64,000 nt of DNA, taken from positions 174,651 through 238,650 of the forward strand of contig NZ_JAMXXN010000002.1 in the NCBI RefSeq assembly GCF_024129435.1. The letters are read 5' to 3'. The notes beneath the pieces were generated by a model, which worked only from the letters and a program-made list of their open reading frames with translations, had not been told where the DNA came from and did not search any database. The translations under genes and the position numbers were made by a program. Positions 44,779-55,258 of this stretch are shown here, piece after piece (position 1 is the stretch's first letter; every line of letters begins with the position of its first letter). This DNA comes from Acinetobacter lwoffii. GTDB taxonomy: Bacteria; Pseudomonadota; Gammaproteobacteria; Pseudomonadales; Moraxellaceae.

Positions 44779-45906
44779 ATGCAAACTGCACCGCATTCTC
44801 ATGATTTAAATATGCCTTCCCCGCGCTCTATCCTGATCATGAGTGCACTTTGCTTAAATATGTTTTTAGTGGCTTGTGATAAAAATGAACCCGTACAGCA
44901 AGCAGAAACACCCAAATCCATTGAAGTCATTCCTCAAGATCTAGTTGCAGTTCAATCTGGCAATTCAGTTCAAAAAACTGCATTCACCGGCACCATTCGT
45001 GCAGTCAATCAAAGCAGCATACAGGCACAGGTTTCTGCTACTGCCACCAGCGTAAACGCACAGGTAGGTCAATCAGTTTCCAAGGGACAAGTGCTGGTAC
45101 GTCTAAATAATCAGGACAATGCAGCCCGTTTGGCACAGGCACGTGCGAATCTGGCCTCCACTCAAGCACAAGCCAATCAGGCTCGCAACATGATGCAGCG
45201 GAAAAAGCGCCTGCTCGATCAGGGTTTTATTTCAAAAGTAGAATATGAACAAAGTCAGGTCGATTATCAGGCCCAGCTTGAAAATGTCCGCGCCCAGCAA
45301 GCCAATGTCGATATTGCCCAGAAAGCAGATCGTGATGGCACTATGACTAGCCCGATCAGTGGCGTGATTACCCAGCGCCAGGTCGAACCCGGCCAAACCG
45401 TGGCAATTGGACAAACCCTGTTTGAAATCGTCGATCCGAAACGGCTGGAAATTCAGGCACGCGTACCCAGTGATCTGCAATCAGGTTTAAGACTGGGCAG
45501 TAAAATCGAATACACTATTCAAGGTAATCCAAACCGGCTCACTGCCGTAATTAGCCGGATTTCCCCGATCGCAGATCAGGCCAGTCGCCAGATCGAATTC
45601 TTTGCCACGCCAAATGAAACCATTCCCTCGCTAAGTATCGGCTCCTTCATTGAAGGCAACATTCTGAGTTCACAACAGATTTCCGGACAGATGATTCCAT
45701 TGGATACCATTCAGGATATCCAGAACAAACCCTATGTCTGGGTGATTCGCCAGAATAAAATTATCAAGGTCAATGTTCAGGTACTAGAACAGCGTTATAG
45801 CGACAACATTGCCGTGGTTCAAGGACTGGAAAATAGTGATCAGGTCAGCCGGGTTAAGTTTAGCGAAGCCGATCTGCAAAAAACTGTCACCCTTCGCGCC
45901 AACTAA
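44779..45906 (+). CDS. RND efflux adaptor (membrane fusion lipoprotein)
   Basis: A 375-residue periplasmic adaptor. The signal has a lipobox FLVAC with Cys33, so it is anchored to the inner membrane. The usual order follows: barrel-sandwich halves with GTIRAVNQSSIQAQVSATATSVNAQVGQSVSKGQVLVRLNNQD (about 73-115), an alpha-hairpin (about 115-170) and beta-barrel with ISGVITQRQVEPGQTVAIGQTLFEIVD. It bridges the RND pump to an outer-membrane channel. AAAAGGA six bases ahead supports this start. The permease gene begins 24 bases later. Confidence 0.92.
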   Translation: MQTAPHSHDLNMPSPRSILIMSALCLNMFLVACDKNEPVQQAETPKSIEVIPQDLVAVQSGNSVQKTAFTGTIRAVNQSSIQAQVSATATSVNAQVGQSVSKGQVLVRLNNQDNAARLAQARANLASTQAQANQARNMMQRKKRLLDQGFISKVEYEQSQVDYQAQLENVRAQQANVDIAQKADRDGTMTSPISGVITQRQVEPGQTVAIGQTLFEIVDPKRLEIQARVPSDLQSGLRLGSKIEYTIQGNPNRLTAVISRISPIADQASRQIEFFATPNETIPSLSIGSFIEGNILSSQQISGQMIPLDTIQDIQNKPYVWVIRQNKIIKVNVQVLEQRYSDNIAVVQGLENSDQVSRVKFSEADLQKTVTLRAN

Positions 45907-45930
45907 AGCCATTCACACAGGATCATTGAT

Positions 45931-48900
45931 ATGTGGTTTACCCGAATTAGTGTGAAGTATCCGGTTTTTACCATCATGATGATGTTCTGCCTGATGGTGC
46001 TGGGGCTGGCTTCATGGCAGCGGATGGGCGTTGAAGAATTTCCTGATGTCGATTTCCCATTTGTGGTGATCTATACCAATTATCCAGGCGCTTCTCCGGA
46101 AACGGTTGAATCGGAAATCACCAAGAAACTCGAAGATCAGATCAATACCATTTCCGGTTTGAAACAGGTAATTTCCCAGTCTAGTGAAGGCCTGTCCATC
46201 ATCACCACCGAATTTAATCTGGATGTGACCTCTACTACAGCAGCTCAGGACGTGCGGGATAAAATCGCCTCTGTGACTGCTGAATTCCGGGATGAAATTC
46301 AGGAGCCGATTGTTGAACGTTATGACCCGACGGCGAATGCGGTAATGTCGATCGTATTTGAATCCGACAATATGGATGTGAAAGCGCTCAGTTCCTATCT
46401 GGACCAGCGGATTGTGCCACAATTGCGCACAGTCCCGGGAGTCGGAACGGTCAACCTGCTTGGTGATGCGCAGCGCCAGATCCGGATTCAGGTGGAACCG
46501 CAAAAACTACAAGCTTTTGGCATCGGTGTGGACAGTGTGATTAACACCTTAAAGGCCGAGAATATTGAAGTCCCGGGGGGGACGCTTAAATCGGGTAATT
46601 CGGAACTGGTCATTGAAATCAATTCCAAAGTGCTGCATCCCCTCGCCTTCGGCGATCTGGTCATTGCCAATAAAAACGGCGTACCGATTTTCCTCAGACA
46701 AGTTGCCAATATTCAAGACAGTCAGGCAGAGCTGGAATCCGCAGCTTTTCTGAATGGCAAAACTGCAGTTGCGATTGATATTTTGCGTAGTTCAGATGCA
46801 AACGTCATCGAAGTAGTCGACAAGAGCTACGCAACTTTAGAAAGTATTGAGGCGCAGCTTCCACAAGGTACCACTTTACAAGTGGTGGTGGACTCCTCCA
46901 AAAGTATCCGCGGCACCATTGGTGATGTAGCCCGAACCATTATTGAAGGTGCGGTACTGGCTGTGCTGATTGTCCTATTATTTTTAGGCTCTTTCCGTTC
47001 AACTGTGATTACCGGTTTGACCCTGCCCATTGCACTCTTGGGCACGCTGACCTTTATCTGGGCCTTTGGTTTTAGCATCAATATGATGACTTTGCTGGCA
47101 CTGTCCTTAAGTATTGGCCTGTTGATCGATGATGCGATTGTGGTGCGTGAAAATATCGTCCGGCATGCCGATATGGGCAAAGACCATGTGACTGCTGCGC
47201 TCGATGGCACCAAAGAAATTGGCTTAGCCGTGCTGGCCACCACATTGACTATTGTTGCCGTATTCCTGCCTGTGGCCTTTATGGGCGGAATTATTGGCCG
47301 TTTCTTCTACCAGTTCGGGGTCACGGTGAGTATGGCCGTTCTGATCTCGATGTTTGTCAGCTTTACCTTAGACCCGATGCTCTCTGCACACTGGGCAGAA
47401 AAGAAAAAAGATCCGAATAAAAAACCAGGTCGGGTGAAACGTTTCTTTAGCTGGATCTCCGGCAAGCTGGATAACTTAAGCCATGTCTATGAAAAATTAT
47501 TAAAACTGGCATTGCGCTTCAGATTGATTACCCTAATGATTGCTGTGGCTTCATTATTTGGTGCTCTGGGTTTATCCAAACTAATCGGCACCGAATTTGT
47601 GCCGGTCCCGGATAAAGGCGAAATCCGGATCAAGTTTGAAACACCGGTCGATTCATCACTTGAATATTCACAGGCCAAACTGCAGCAAGTGGATCAAATT
47701 ATTCGTCAGCATCCGGATGTCAAAGCCACCTATGGGGTGATTAATGGCGCAACTGACCGCGGTAAAAACCATGTCAGTTTACGGGTGACCGTGACACCGC
47801 GTACCGAACGGGAAAAGACCCTGAATGAGCTGAATAATGAATTCCGCCAGCGTCTGCAATCGGTAGCCGGAATCAGCATTACCTCGGTGGCATCCGCCGA
47901 TGAAACCGTTTCAGGTGGCCAGAAGCCGATCATGATTTCGATCAAAGGTCCTGATCTGGATGAACTGCAAAAAATTTCCGATCGTTTTATGACGGAAATG
48001 GCGAAGATTAATGGCATTGTCGATCTGGAAACTTCATTAAAAGAACCCAAGCCGACCCTCGATGTACAGATCAATCGTGTCTTGGCCAGTGATTTAGGTT
48101 TATCGGTCAATCAGATTGCCAATGTGGTGCGTCCGCTGATTGCCGGTGATGATGTCACGACCTGGCAGGATGAAAAAGGTGAAACCTATGATGTGAATCT
48201 GCGCCTGACCGAAGACCAGCGTAGCTTGCCGAGCGACTTACAGAATATGTATATCACCTCGAATAAAACGGATGCCAATAATCAACCAATTCTGGTTCCG
48301 CTTTCGAGCGTGGCCAAATTTGAAGAAAAGCTCGGCGCTTCACAAATTAACCGACGTGATCTGGCTCGTGAAGTTCTGGTCGAGGCCAATACTTCAGGAC
48401 GTCCTGCAGGCGACATCGGGACGGATATCAGCCGCTTGCAAGAAAATTTCGATATGCCACCGGGTTATAGTTTCGACACTCAAGGCTCCAATGCCGACAT
48501 GGCAGAATCCGCAGGTTATGCACTGACTGCGATTACCCTGTCGATTGTCTTTATCTATATTGTGCTCGGTTCACAGTTCAATAGCTTTATCCATCCTGCA
48601 GCAATTATGGCCTCACTGCCATTGTCACTGATTGGCGTGTTTCTGGCCTTGTTCCTGTTTAACTCAACCATGAACCTGTTCTCGATTATCGGCATTATTA
48701 TGCTGATGGGATTGGTAACCAAGAATGCGATTCTGCTGATCGACTTTATCAAGAAAGCCATGGATCGCGGTGAAAACCGCTATGATGCGATTATTGCCGC
48801 TGGTAAAACCCGTTTGCGTCCTATTCTGATGACTACCAGCGCGATGGTCATGGGCATGGTGCCACTTTCCCTAGGGCTAGGTGAAGGTGGCGAACAAAGT

Positions 48901-49038
48901 GCACCGATGGCGCATGCGGTGATTGGTGGCGTGATTACCTCTACCCTGCTGACCTTGGTGGTGGTGCCGGTGATCTTTACCTACCTGGATGACTTTAAGA
49001 ATTTTATGCTGCGTCAGGCACGTAAAATCATGGCATAA
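45931..49038 (+). CDS. RND efflux permease (AcrB/HAE family)
   Basis: A 1035-residue inner-membrane pump of standard RND length with about 12 hydrophobic helices and two large periplasmic loops. The opening ISVKYPVFTIMMMFCLMVLGLASWQRMGVEEFPDVDFPFVVIYTNYPGASPETVESEITKKLE is typical, and the helix-4 block GLLIDDAIVVRENIVRH carries the proton-relay Asp-Asp pair (with Lys in the later helix, ILLIDFIKKAM). Exported drugs or metabolites are unknown. It is co-transcribed with the adaptor; no outer-membrane factor gene is present, so it must share a TolC-like channel from elsewhere. Confidence 0.95.
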   Translation: MWFTRISVKYPVFTIMMMFCLMVLGLASWQRMGVEEFPDVDFPFVVIYTNYPGASPETVESEITKKLEDQINTISGLKQVISQSSEGLSIITTEFNLDVTSTTAAQDVRDKIASVTAEFRDEIQEPIVERYDPTANAVMSIVFESDNMDVKALSSYLDQRIVPQLRTVPGVGTVNLLGDAQRQIRIQVEPQKLQAFGIGVDSVINTLKAENIEVPGGTLKSGNSELVIEINSKVLHPLAFGDLVIANKNGVPIFLRQVANIQDSQAELESAAFLNGKTAVAIDILRSSDANVIEVVDKSYATLESIEAQLPQGTTLQVVVDSSKSIRGTIGDVARTIIEGAVLAVLIVLLFLGSFRSTVITGLTLPIALLGTLTFIWAFGFSINMMTLLALSLSIGLLIDDAIVVRENIVRHADMGKDHVTAALDGTKEIGLAVLATTLTIVAVFLPVAFMGGIIGRFFYQFGVTVSMAVLISMFVSFTLDPMLSAHWAEKKKDPNKKPGRVKRFFSWISGKLDNLSHVYEKLLKLALRFRLITLMIAVASLFGALGLSKLIGTEFVPVPDKGEIRIKFETPVDSSLEYSQAKLQQVDQIIRQHPDVKATYGVINGATDRGKNHVSLRVTVTPRTEREKTLNELNNEFRQRLQSVAGISITSVASADETVSGGQKPIMISIKGPDLDELQKISDRFMTEMAKINGIVDLETSLKEPKPTLDVQINRVLASDLGLSVNQIANVVRPLIAGDDVTTWQDEKGETYDVNLRLTEDQRSLPSDLQNMYITSNKTDANNQPILVPLSSVAKFEEKLGASQINRRDLAREVLVEANTSGRPAGDIGTDISRLQENFDMPPGYSFDTQGSNADMAESAGYALTAITLSIVFIYIVLGSQFNSFIHPAAIMASLPLSLIGVFLALFLFNSTMNLFSIIGIIMLMGLVTKNAILLIDFIKKAMDRGENRYDAIIAAGKTRLRPILMTTSAMVMGMVPLSLGLGEGGEQSAPMAHAVIGGVITSTLLTLVVVPVIFTYLDDFKNFMLRQARKIMA

Positions 49039-49051
49039 TTTAATGCAACAC

Positions 49052-49088
49052 AATGAGGTGACATTCCCAAATGCTCACCTCATTTTTT
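49052..49088 (+). terminator. Rho-independent terminator
   Basis: AATGAGGTGA at 49052-49061 pairs with TCACCTCATT at 49075-49084, then T. It ends the RND transcript just before proS. Confidence 0.85.
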
Positions 49089-49092
49089 ATTG

Positions 49093-49098
49093 TATAAT
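49093..49098 (+). promoter_or_regulatory. Candidate -10 box of proS
   Basis: TATAAT lies 36 bases before the proS start and directly after the RND terminator. No good -35 box at 17 bases was found, so the full promoter is uncertain. Confidence 0.45.
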
Positions 49099-49134
49099 CC
49101 CTGCTTTAACGCTTAATTTTTTAGGACAGTTTCC

Positions 49135-50850
49135 ATGCGCGCGAGTCGCTTTTTATTTGCAACGTTAAGAGAAACCCCGAACGATGCTGAGGTTATTTCC
49201 CATCAGCTGATGCTTCGTGCCGGTATGATTCGTAAGTTGGCTTCAGGTCTATACACCTGGTTGCCGATGGGCGTTCGCGTATTAAATAAAGTTGAAGCGA
49301 TCGTTCGCGAAGAAATGGACAAAGTCGGTTCACTTCAAGTCTATATGCCGGTGACTCAACCTGCATCTTTGTGGGAAGAATCAGGTCGTTATGTACAATA
49401 CGGCCCTGAACTTTTACGCTTCAACGACCGCCATGGCAACCCATTTGTTCTGGGTCCGACGCATGAAGAAGTGATCACTGACCTTGCACGTAACGAATTA
49501 AAAAGCTACAAGCAATTGCCTGCAAACTTCTACCAGGTACAAACCAAATTCCGTGACGAAATTCGTCCCCGTTTTGGCGTAATGCGTTCACGTGAATTCA
49601 TCATGAAAGATGCCTACTCTTTCCATGCCAACCAGGAATCACTGCAACAAACCTACGACGACATGTATGCAGCCTATTGCAAAATCTTCAACCGTCTTGG
49701 TTTAGATTTCCGTCCGGTTCAAGCAGATACCGGTTCAATCGGTGGTTCAGGTTCTCACGAATTCCACGTGCTGGCTTCAAGCGGTGAAGATGATATCGCC
49801 TTCTCGACTGAATCTGACTATGCAGCCAATATTGAAATGGCAGAAGCAGTACTTGTCGGTGAACGTGCGGCACCTACACAAGAACTCAAACTGGTAGATA
49901 CACCAAATCAAAAAACCATTGCAGATGTATCAGCATTCTTGGGTACCGATCCTGCCCATTCAGTAAAAGCATTGCTTGTTCAAGGCATTGCAAAAGAGGA
50001 TGGTTCCGTTCCTGTGGTTGCTTTATTCCTTCGTGGCGATCATGAACTGAATGAAATTAAAGCTGAAAAACATCCTTTAATTGCTGCACCTTTGACATTT
50101 GCTACTGAAGAACAACTTCAAGCACTTGGCTTAACTGCTGGCTTTGTCGGTCCTCAAGGTCTGGTCGAAAAAGGTATCACCGTCATTGTTGATCGTGCAG
50201 CATCTGTATTGTCTGACTTTGTTGCAGGTGCAAATGCAGCAGATCAACACGCAACAGGTGTAAACTGGGAACGTGATGCGCAGTTCACTGAAGTTTATGA
50301 CCTACGTAACGTGGTTGAAGGCGATCCATCTCCAGATGGTAAAGGTACGCTTCAAATCAAACGTGGTATCGAAGTGGGGCATATCTTCCAGTTGGGTCAA
50401 AAATACTCTGAAGCTTTAGGTTGTAAAGTCTTGGGTGAAGATGGCAAACCATTCACTGTAACAATGGGGTGTTATGGTATTGGTGTAACGCGTGTAGTAG
50501 CTTCTGCAATCGAGCAGAACTTTGATGAGAAAGGCATTATCTGGCCAACTGCCATTGCACCGTTTGAAGTTGCCATTGTGCCGATGAATGCACACAAATC
50601 TCCACGAACTATGGAAGCTGCGGAAGCACTCTATGCTGAATTACAAGCTGCAGGTTTTGACGTATTACTTGATGACCGTAACGAACGTCCGGGCGTGAAA
50701 TTCTCTGATCTTGAGCTGACAGGTATTCCACACCGTATTGTAATTGGCGAAAAAGGCTTAGATGCAGGTACGTTTGAATATAAAGGCCGTCGTGATGCTG
50801 AATCTGTAAATATCTCGAAAGAAGAATTATTGGCAAAAATTGCTAAATAA
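49135..50850 (+). CDS. proS: Prolyl-tRNA synthetase
   Basis: A 571-residue class II aminoacyl-tRNA synthetase of the bacterial type. Motif 2 region [21 protein letters not shown] (about 144-164) and the motif 3 block [18 protein letters not shown] (about 444-461) are clear. An editing domain of the YbaK type (about 230-380) that clears mischarged Ala is inserted between motifs 2 and 3, as usual in this length class, and a C-terminal anticodon-binding domain (about 470-571) follows. It attaches proline to tRNA-Pro. It is a single-gene unit between two terminators. Confidence 0.98.
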   Translation: MRASRFLFATLRETPNDAEVISHQLMLRAGMIRKLASGLYTWLPMGVRVLNKVEAIVREEMDKVGSLQVYMPVTQPASLWEESGRYVQYGPELLRFNDRHGNPFVLGPTHEEVITDLARNELKSYKQLPANFYQVQTKFRDEIRPRFGVMRSREFIMKDAYSFHANQESLQQTYDDMYAAYCKIFNRLGLDFRPVQADTGSIGGSGSHEFHVLASSGEDDIAFSTESDYAANIEMAEAVLVGERAAPTQELKLVDTPNQKTIADVSAFLGTDPAHSVKALLVQGIAKEDGSVPVVALFLRGDHELNEIKAEKHPLIAAPLTFATEEQLQALGLTAGFVGPQGLVEKGITVIVDRAASVLSDFVAGANAADQHATGVNWERDAQFTEVYDLRNVVEGDPSPDGKGTLQIKRGIEVGHIFQLGQKYSEALGCKVLGEDGKPFTVTMGCYGIGVTRVVASAIEQNFDEKGIIWPTAIAPFEVAIVPMNAHKSPRTMEAAEALYAELQAAGFDVLLDDRNERPGVKFSDLELTGIPHRIVIGEKGLDAGTFEYKGRRDAESVNISKEELLAKIAK

Positions 50851-50864
50851 TTTTGCTTTCTTAT

Positions 50865-50893
50865 AAAAAATCCCGCGTAATACGGGATTTTTT
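50865..50893. terminator. Bidirectional terminator between proS and the four-gene exported-protein cluster
   Basis: AAAAAATCCCG and CGGGATTTTTT form a near-perfect hairpin with A and T runs on both sides. It lies between convergent ends and would stop both transcripts. Confidence 0.95.
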
Positions 50894-50903
50894 ATAACTA
50901 AAC

Positions 50904-52187
50904 TTAGCAGAATTTGTGTCCACCAAAGCAGTTCGGTTTAAAGTTCTGGCCTTGTAAAGTTAAATTAGTAAGAGGGAAATCAAGTAGCGCAGGATTTTTA
51001 ATTTCCTTTACATCAAGTGCACTTCCTAGCACACAACCAAAAACCAGACTTCCACAATCTCGCACATTAGTGGTTAAATCATGGTTAATTCCTGCAATAG
51101 TTTGCTTTAAAACAGCATCTGAAATTGGCACACTATATGAAGGTGAAATACTTCCTAAATCCACTTCATCTTCCATTGCCAGCCACCACCCTTGTTTTGC
51201 CGCGACTGCTGCACCAGGCCATAAAATGCTTTGGGATTGCAAGGAGAGTGAAGCTGGATTATTTAAATATAAAGCATGAATAAGTCCGAGATTTTGTTTA
51301 ACGGTAATGTCTGTCTGTAGCCCGGTTAAGTAGCCTGTAATATCTTTATCTAATTTTAATGCTCCATCCAATAATTCTGCTTTTAATGGTCCTTTAAAAT
51401 CAATACGACCTACTGTCCCTGTCCCTTTTAGTACAACTTCTTTCATTCTTGTTCCTGACACTATCGTAGCAGGAATAGTAAAAGGTGCTGTTGTAGAATT
51501 TAACTGGAAAGCATAATTGCTAGATGTGTAATGTAAATCCAGAGGTAATGGTTGACCTAATATAGTGCCTTTTACCGTGCCCTCAATATTCATTCCAGTT
51601 GTAGCATAATCCATGACACGAGGAGCCGTTGTTGCAACTCCTGATGAGGATTTTGTTTTCATATAACCACTGAAACTGTTAATACCATTTGGTGTAGCAC
51701 TATTTTCTGTCCCCATTGTCAATAGACCCGAAATCTTTTCCGCACTTAAACGAAAACCTAAAACTTCACGTGTAGACGCCTGATTTGGATTTTTTATGGC
51801 AAATTGTACAAATGGATTAGTAATCAGAGCTGAGGTCGCGGCACGATCCGCACCATTTGTAGGATTACCACTTAAGGCTATATGATCAATATCAATATCA
51901 CAGCCGGTTGCACCATTAACACCGCCACACCCGAGCTGTAGCTTTTTTATATTGGCATTAATTTCCATCTCGGCTTCCAAGCCTAATTTATAAAATGAGA
52001 TATTACTCTGGTCATAAGTAGCTCCTAGATTATCCATCTGGTTAAATCCAGACTGAACCTCCATTGACAATAAAGCCTGCCCATTGACTTCTGAGAGCTC
52101 TTGGTCTTCCAATGAGGTTAATGCAGATACCTGGCCACTTAGGCCCATCATAGCTACCACTAGACTTTTTAATATTATTTTTTTCAT
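50904..52187 (-). CDS. Exported DUF6160/FilA-like protein D, 427 aa
   Basis: The last gene of the four-gene cluster. The start at 52187 is chosen because AGGA lies eight bases ahead; an ATG nine bases upstream directly abuts that site. A signal peptide (MKKIILKSLVVAMMGLSGQVSA) is followed by the shared motif LTSLEDQELSEVNGQ, then a long beta-rich region with no recognised domain. Two Cys pairs occur: GCGGVNGATGCDID near residue 90 and CGSLVFGC near 400, and it ends NCFGGHKFC, a pattern also seen at the end of protein B. It is expected in the periplasm or on the cell surface; the function is unknown. Confidence 0.72.
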   Translation of the reverse strand: MKKIILKSLVVAMMGLSGQVSALTSLEDQELSEVNGQALLSMEVQSGFNQMDNLGATYDQSNISFYKLGLEAEMEINANIKKLQLGCGGVNGATGCDIDIDHIALSGNPTNGADRAATSALITNPFVQFAIKNPNQASTREVLGFRLSAEKISGLLTMGTENSATPNGINSFSGYMKTKSSSGVATTAPRVMDYATTGMNIEGTVKGTILGQPLPLDLHYTSSNYAFQLNSTTAPFTIPATIVSGTRMKEVVLKGTGTVGRIDFKGPLKAELLDGALKLDKDITGYLTGLQTDITVKQNLGLIHALYLNNPASLSLQSQSILWPGAAVAAKQGWWLAMEDEVDLGSISPSYSVPISDAVLKQTIAGINHDLTTNVRDCGSLVFGCVLGSALDVKEIKNPALLDFPLTNLTLQGQNFKPNCFGGHKFC

Positions 52188-52204
52188 TTTTCTCATCCTG
52201 ATTT

Positions 52205-54490
52205 TTAGCGTGGTGTGATTCCCATCGTGCTACGAATGGTTCCACCAGTCAGTGCAATACTTGCCATGTTTTGCATATTGCCATTGGTCGCCATGGCAAA
52301 ATTGGCTTTAAATGGTGTTGCAATATTATTTTCATAATTGAGTTTGACCTGATTATCCAAAGTCACTGTATCTGCACTGACACGAACTTTTGCTTTGACA
52401 CCCAAATGACCTTCCATCCGGTTAAAGTTAATTGACGAAGTTTTTAATACCCCGGCTGAATCAATATCTTCATTGGCGATACTAAAATAGCTACCTAGAT
52501 TATCTTTGTTTGCAGTTTCTTCTGCGGTAAGGGGTCTAAACTTAAAATTTGCATCAAATGACAGGAAGTTGGTATCTGGTGAATCGCTGGTCGGATCCAC
52601 TCCTGGAATGATGAGGAGCTCGCCGTTTCCATCAAGTTTAAAAGCAATATTAGTCAGGACATCATCACGTTTAGAAAAATTATCATGAGGCACATAGCTT
52701 CCGCATTTAGTGACCGATGCATTGGTACAATTATATTTAGATCCTGGTAATTGACCAATCGCAAGCTCAGCTTTAGCTCCAATCAGCAGTTTATCGGCAC
52801 GAATATAAATACCTTCATCTTTATAACTAATAATCCCTTCCGACTTGATCAAAGCATCGATATTCCTAAAACCGGCATAATAGTTAACTGCCTCACCATG
52901 ATCGCCATTTTTACCATCAATCAATATAATCGAGGTTGTGCTTGGCAAACCGGTTTTCTTGTCAATTCCATAGCCTTCTGTAGATGCCATAATGTTATAA
53001 GCAATTGCTTGCTTATTGTCTGTTCCATAAGTCGTTCCAGACAACGCAACATTGGCATTTAAATTATAAATAGGAATACCGATTCCCCATGAACCACCAT
53101 CGCCATCAATTTCCGCTAAAGAGTTATCTGATATGAAACGTGCTTTAGCAGCAATGGACTGAAAATCCATGCCACGTACGGCGATATAGGCAAAATCCTC
53201 TCCATTCGTGGTGGTACTGAGTGTCTGTTTAAGTACAGTGCTACTACTACCTAAAGTCTTTTGCATATTTTCATTGATTATGAAACCGAGACTTTTTGCA
53301 GTAATGGTATTTATATATATATTTCCAAAGTCGATATAAGCATTTTTACCATGTAAGGATCCGTCAGCATTACGTGTAGTCAAGGGTCTGAGCTTGGAAA
53401 ATTGCACAGCATGACTTCCCTTACCGGTATGACCAATCTCAAGTGTTGTAGGTGCCATAGTTGCTGGAAGCCCGGTACTATTAGCACCTGTAAAATCTGC
53501 AGACAAGCCCAGATTCAACCCACCTTCTCCCACCAGGCCACTGTAACCTGTTGCAGCTTTGTCCTGACGTTCTAGTACACCATTCACCTTGTTACTAACA
53601 TCAAAAGTACCTATCTGGGTTTGATCGGCACTCATCGATAATCTTGCGTTAGTGACTGCACCCGAAGCCCCTAAACGCATAATATTTTTACGTTCATTAT
53701 TTGGCGTGTTATAACGCAAGTCAATATTAACCCCTGGATTGGTCGGATTAACCCGGTCAGCCGTGATATCAGTAATATCTTCAGCACGCTTTAGATCCAC
53801 ATAATGATCTTGACTGCCATTTCGTGTGGTCAGTACCACGCCTTCATCCGGGTCAATGTACATATATCCTTGACCCGCGAAGTTAAAGTTAAAGTCATTC
53901 AAAATCAGACTATTTTCACCTAATTTATGACTAATCGTGGCATTTTTAAGTTGAAAATCGATACTGGCAATTGAATCTTTATTAAATAGACCTGCACTGG
54001 TTTGTAATAGCACACTAAGCGGTGTAGAGGCACCAATCCCTAATGCCCCCAAACTTTGATTAGATTGAGTACCCGTAGTCCGAATACTATTCGCAGATTG
54101 ACTACATGGATTGGTCGTACAGGCGATCTTTACCAATTTTAAATCTGCAGTGGCTTGAAACGGTGAAACACTTGCAGCTAGCCGAAGTCCTGCCCCTTGT
54201 GAAGTGGCACCTACATCTATTTCAAGTTGACTAATGATTGGTTTATTATCTTTTCCAATAATCTCAACATTATGTAGACCTAAACCCATTTTAGTGTTGG
54301 CAGTTGGATTTGGATCATACCAATTGGCTTGAGCAATACTGGCTTTAGAAATTTCATGAGTAATCACCATACCATCTTGTCCAGTGACTTCACTCAATTC
54401 CTGCTCTTCAATAGTTTCAAGTGCATAACCTTGTTGTATAAGACACATGCATACCGTTAGCAATTTCAACTTTATTGTTGTTTTTTTCAT
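52205..54490 (-). CDS. Exported DUF6160/FilA-like protein C, 761 aa
   Basis: The third gene of the cluster and the largest. AAGGAT seven bases ahead supports the start. A signal peptide (about 1-24, ending GYA) precedes LETIEEQELSEVTGQDGMVI, the strongest example of the shared motif. The rest is beta-rich with repeated short segments of the form (L/I)-D-(F/L)-x-(L/F)-x-N-A, typical of repeats in surface proteins. One stretch (about 500-600) is written as IILIDGKNGDHGEAVNYYAGFRNIDALIKSEG. It has no Cys motif at the end. It overlaps no gene; protein B ends 33 bases upstream. It is probably a secreted or surface structural protein; no catalytic residues were seen. Confidence 0.72.
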   Translation of the reverse strand: MKKTTIKLKLLTVCMCLIQQGYALETIEEQELSEVTGQDGMVITHEISKASIAQANWYDPNPTANTKMGLGLHNVEIIGKDNKPIISQLEIDVGATSQGAGLRLAASVSPFQATADLKLVKIACTTNPCSQSANSIRTTGTQSNQSLGALGIGASTPLSVLLQTSAGLFNKDSIASIDFQLKNATISHKLGENSLILNDFNFNFAGQGYMYIDPDEGVVLTTRNGSQDHYVDLKRAEDITDITADRVNPTNPGVNIDLRYNTPNNERKNIMRLGASGAVTNARLSMSADQTQIGTFDVSNKVNGVLERQDKAATGYSGLVGEGGLNLGLSADFTGANSTGLPATMAPTTLEIGHTGKGSHAVQFSKLRPLTTRNADGSLHGKNAYIDFGNIYINTITAKSLGFIINENMQKTLGSSSTVLKQTLSTTTNGEDFAYIAVRGMDFQSIAAKARFISDNSLAEIDGDGGSWGIGIPIYNLNANVALSGTTYGTDNKQAIAYNIMASTEGYGIDKKTGLPSTTSIILIDGKNGDHGEAVNYYAGFRNIDALIKSEGIISYKDEGIYIRADKLLIGAKAELAIGQLPGSKYNCTNASVTKCGSYVPHDNFSKRDDVLTNIAFKLDGNGELLIIPGVDPTSDSPDTNFLSFDANFKFRPLTAEETANKDNLGSYFSIANEDIDSAGVLKTSSINFNRMEGHLGVKAKVRVSADTVTLDNQVKLNYENNIATPFKANFAMATNGNMQNMASIALTGGTIRSTMGITPR

Positions 54491-54523
54491 TTTTATATCC
54501 TTATGCTGTACTTGACGTTGTTA

Positions 54524-55246
54524 CTAACAACGACTTTGTGCTCCACCTGTACAGTTATAACCAAATATTTTCAAATTGCCTGACGTATGCAGATTTCCAT
54601 GAACGTTCAACCCCATAAATCCTTTTTCAGCACCTTTATCAAATGAAGGAACATCTTGGGGCGCGGTTGTATAAGTTCCATCGGCATTATAGGTACGCCC
54701 TGTATACGTACTATAAACACCTGTATTGGCATAACCTTCCAAGGCGCCAGCACCTGTACCCGTTTCAATGGAAACTGTATTAAAGCCTAAATTACGGATC
54801 TTTAAAGGCTGGTGATCATAAAAGGTAATTTGCATCGCCGTTTGTGGTTCATTACGATGATTAATGATGGTTGTTCCATCGATCGAAAACTTATCAATCT
54901 GAATCGTGCCTTGAATGCCTTTAAAGACTAACCACTTTTTATTTCCATTGGCATCGACATGGTTATTCGGCGCTATTGCCAGACGGCAAAATTGTTTTGT
55001 TGCTCCACAAGCGGTGGGATCTAGAACATAAAATACTTCTAGCGGGTTGCCACTTCCATCAAGCCGAGAAATTTTATCTTTACTTAAATCTGTCGCATAA
55101 ACATGGTTTAAAGATAAAGTCCAGTTAAGATCAGCTCCACCCTGCCCCACTGTATTGGTTAGTGCTTGCTGATCAAGGGCTTCCAATCCGGCAAGACTGG
55201 CCATAGAAGTACATAATAATGCACAGAGTGTTACTAATTTGGACAT
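54524..55246 (-). CDS. Exported DUF6160/FilA-like protein B, 240 aa
   Basis: The second and smallest gene. AAGGGAG seven bases ahead supports the start, and that site overlaps the stop codon of protein A, so translation is coupled. The signal peptide (MSKLVTLCALLCTSMASLAG) leads to LEALDQQALTNTVGQGGADLNW, a divergent form of the shared motif. The body is beta-rich with two Cys near the middle (PTACGATKQFCRL) and ends NCTGGAQSRC, closely matching the end of protein D. These Cys could form a disulfide in the periplasm. Confidence 0.72.
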   Translation of the reverse strand: MSKLVTLCALLCTSMASLAGLEALDQQALTNTVGQGGADLNWTLSLNHVYATDLSKDKISRLDGSGNPLEVFYVLDPTACGATKQFCRLAIAPNNHVDANGNKKWLVFKGIQGTIQIDKFSIDGTTIINHRNEPQTAMQITFYDHQPLKIRNLGFNTVSIETGTGAGALEGYANTGVYSTYTGRTYNADGTYTTAPQDVPSFDKGAEKGFMGLNVHGNLHTSGNLKIFGYNCTGGAQSRC

Positions 55247-55258
55247 TCTTATACTCCC

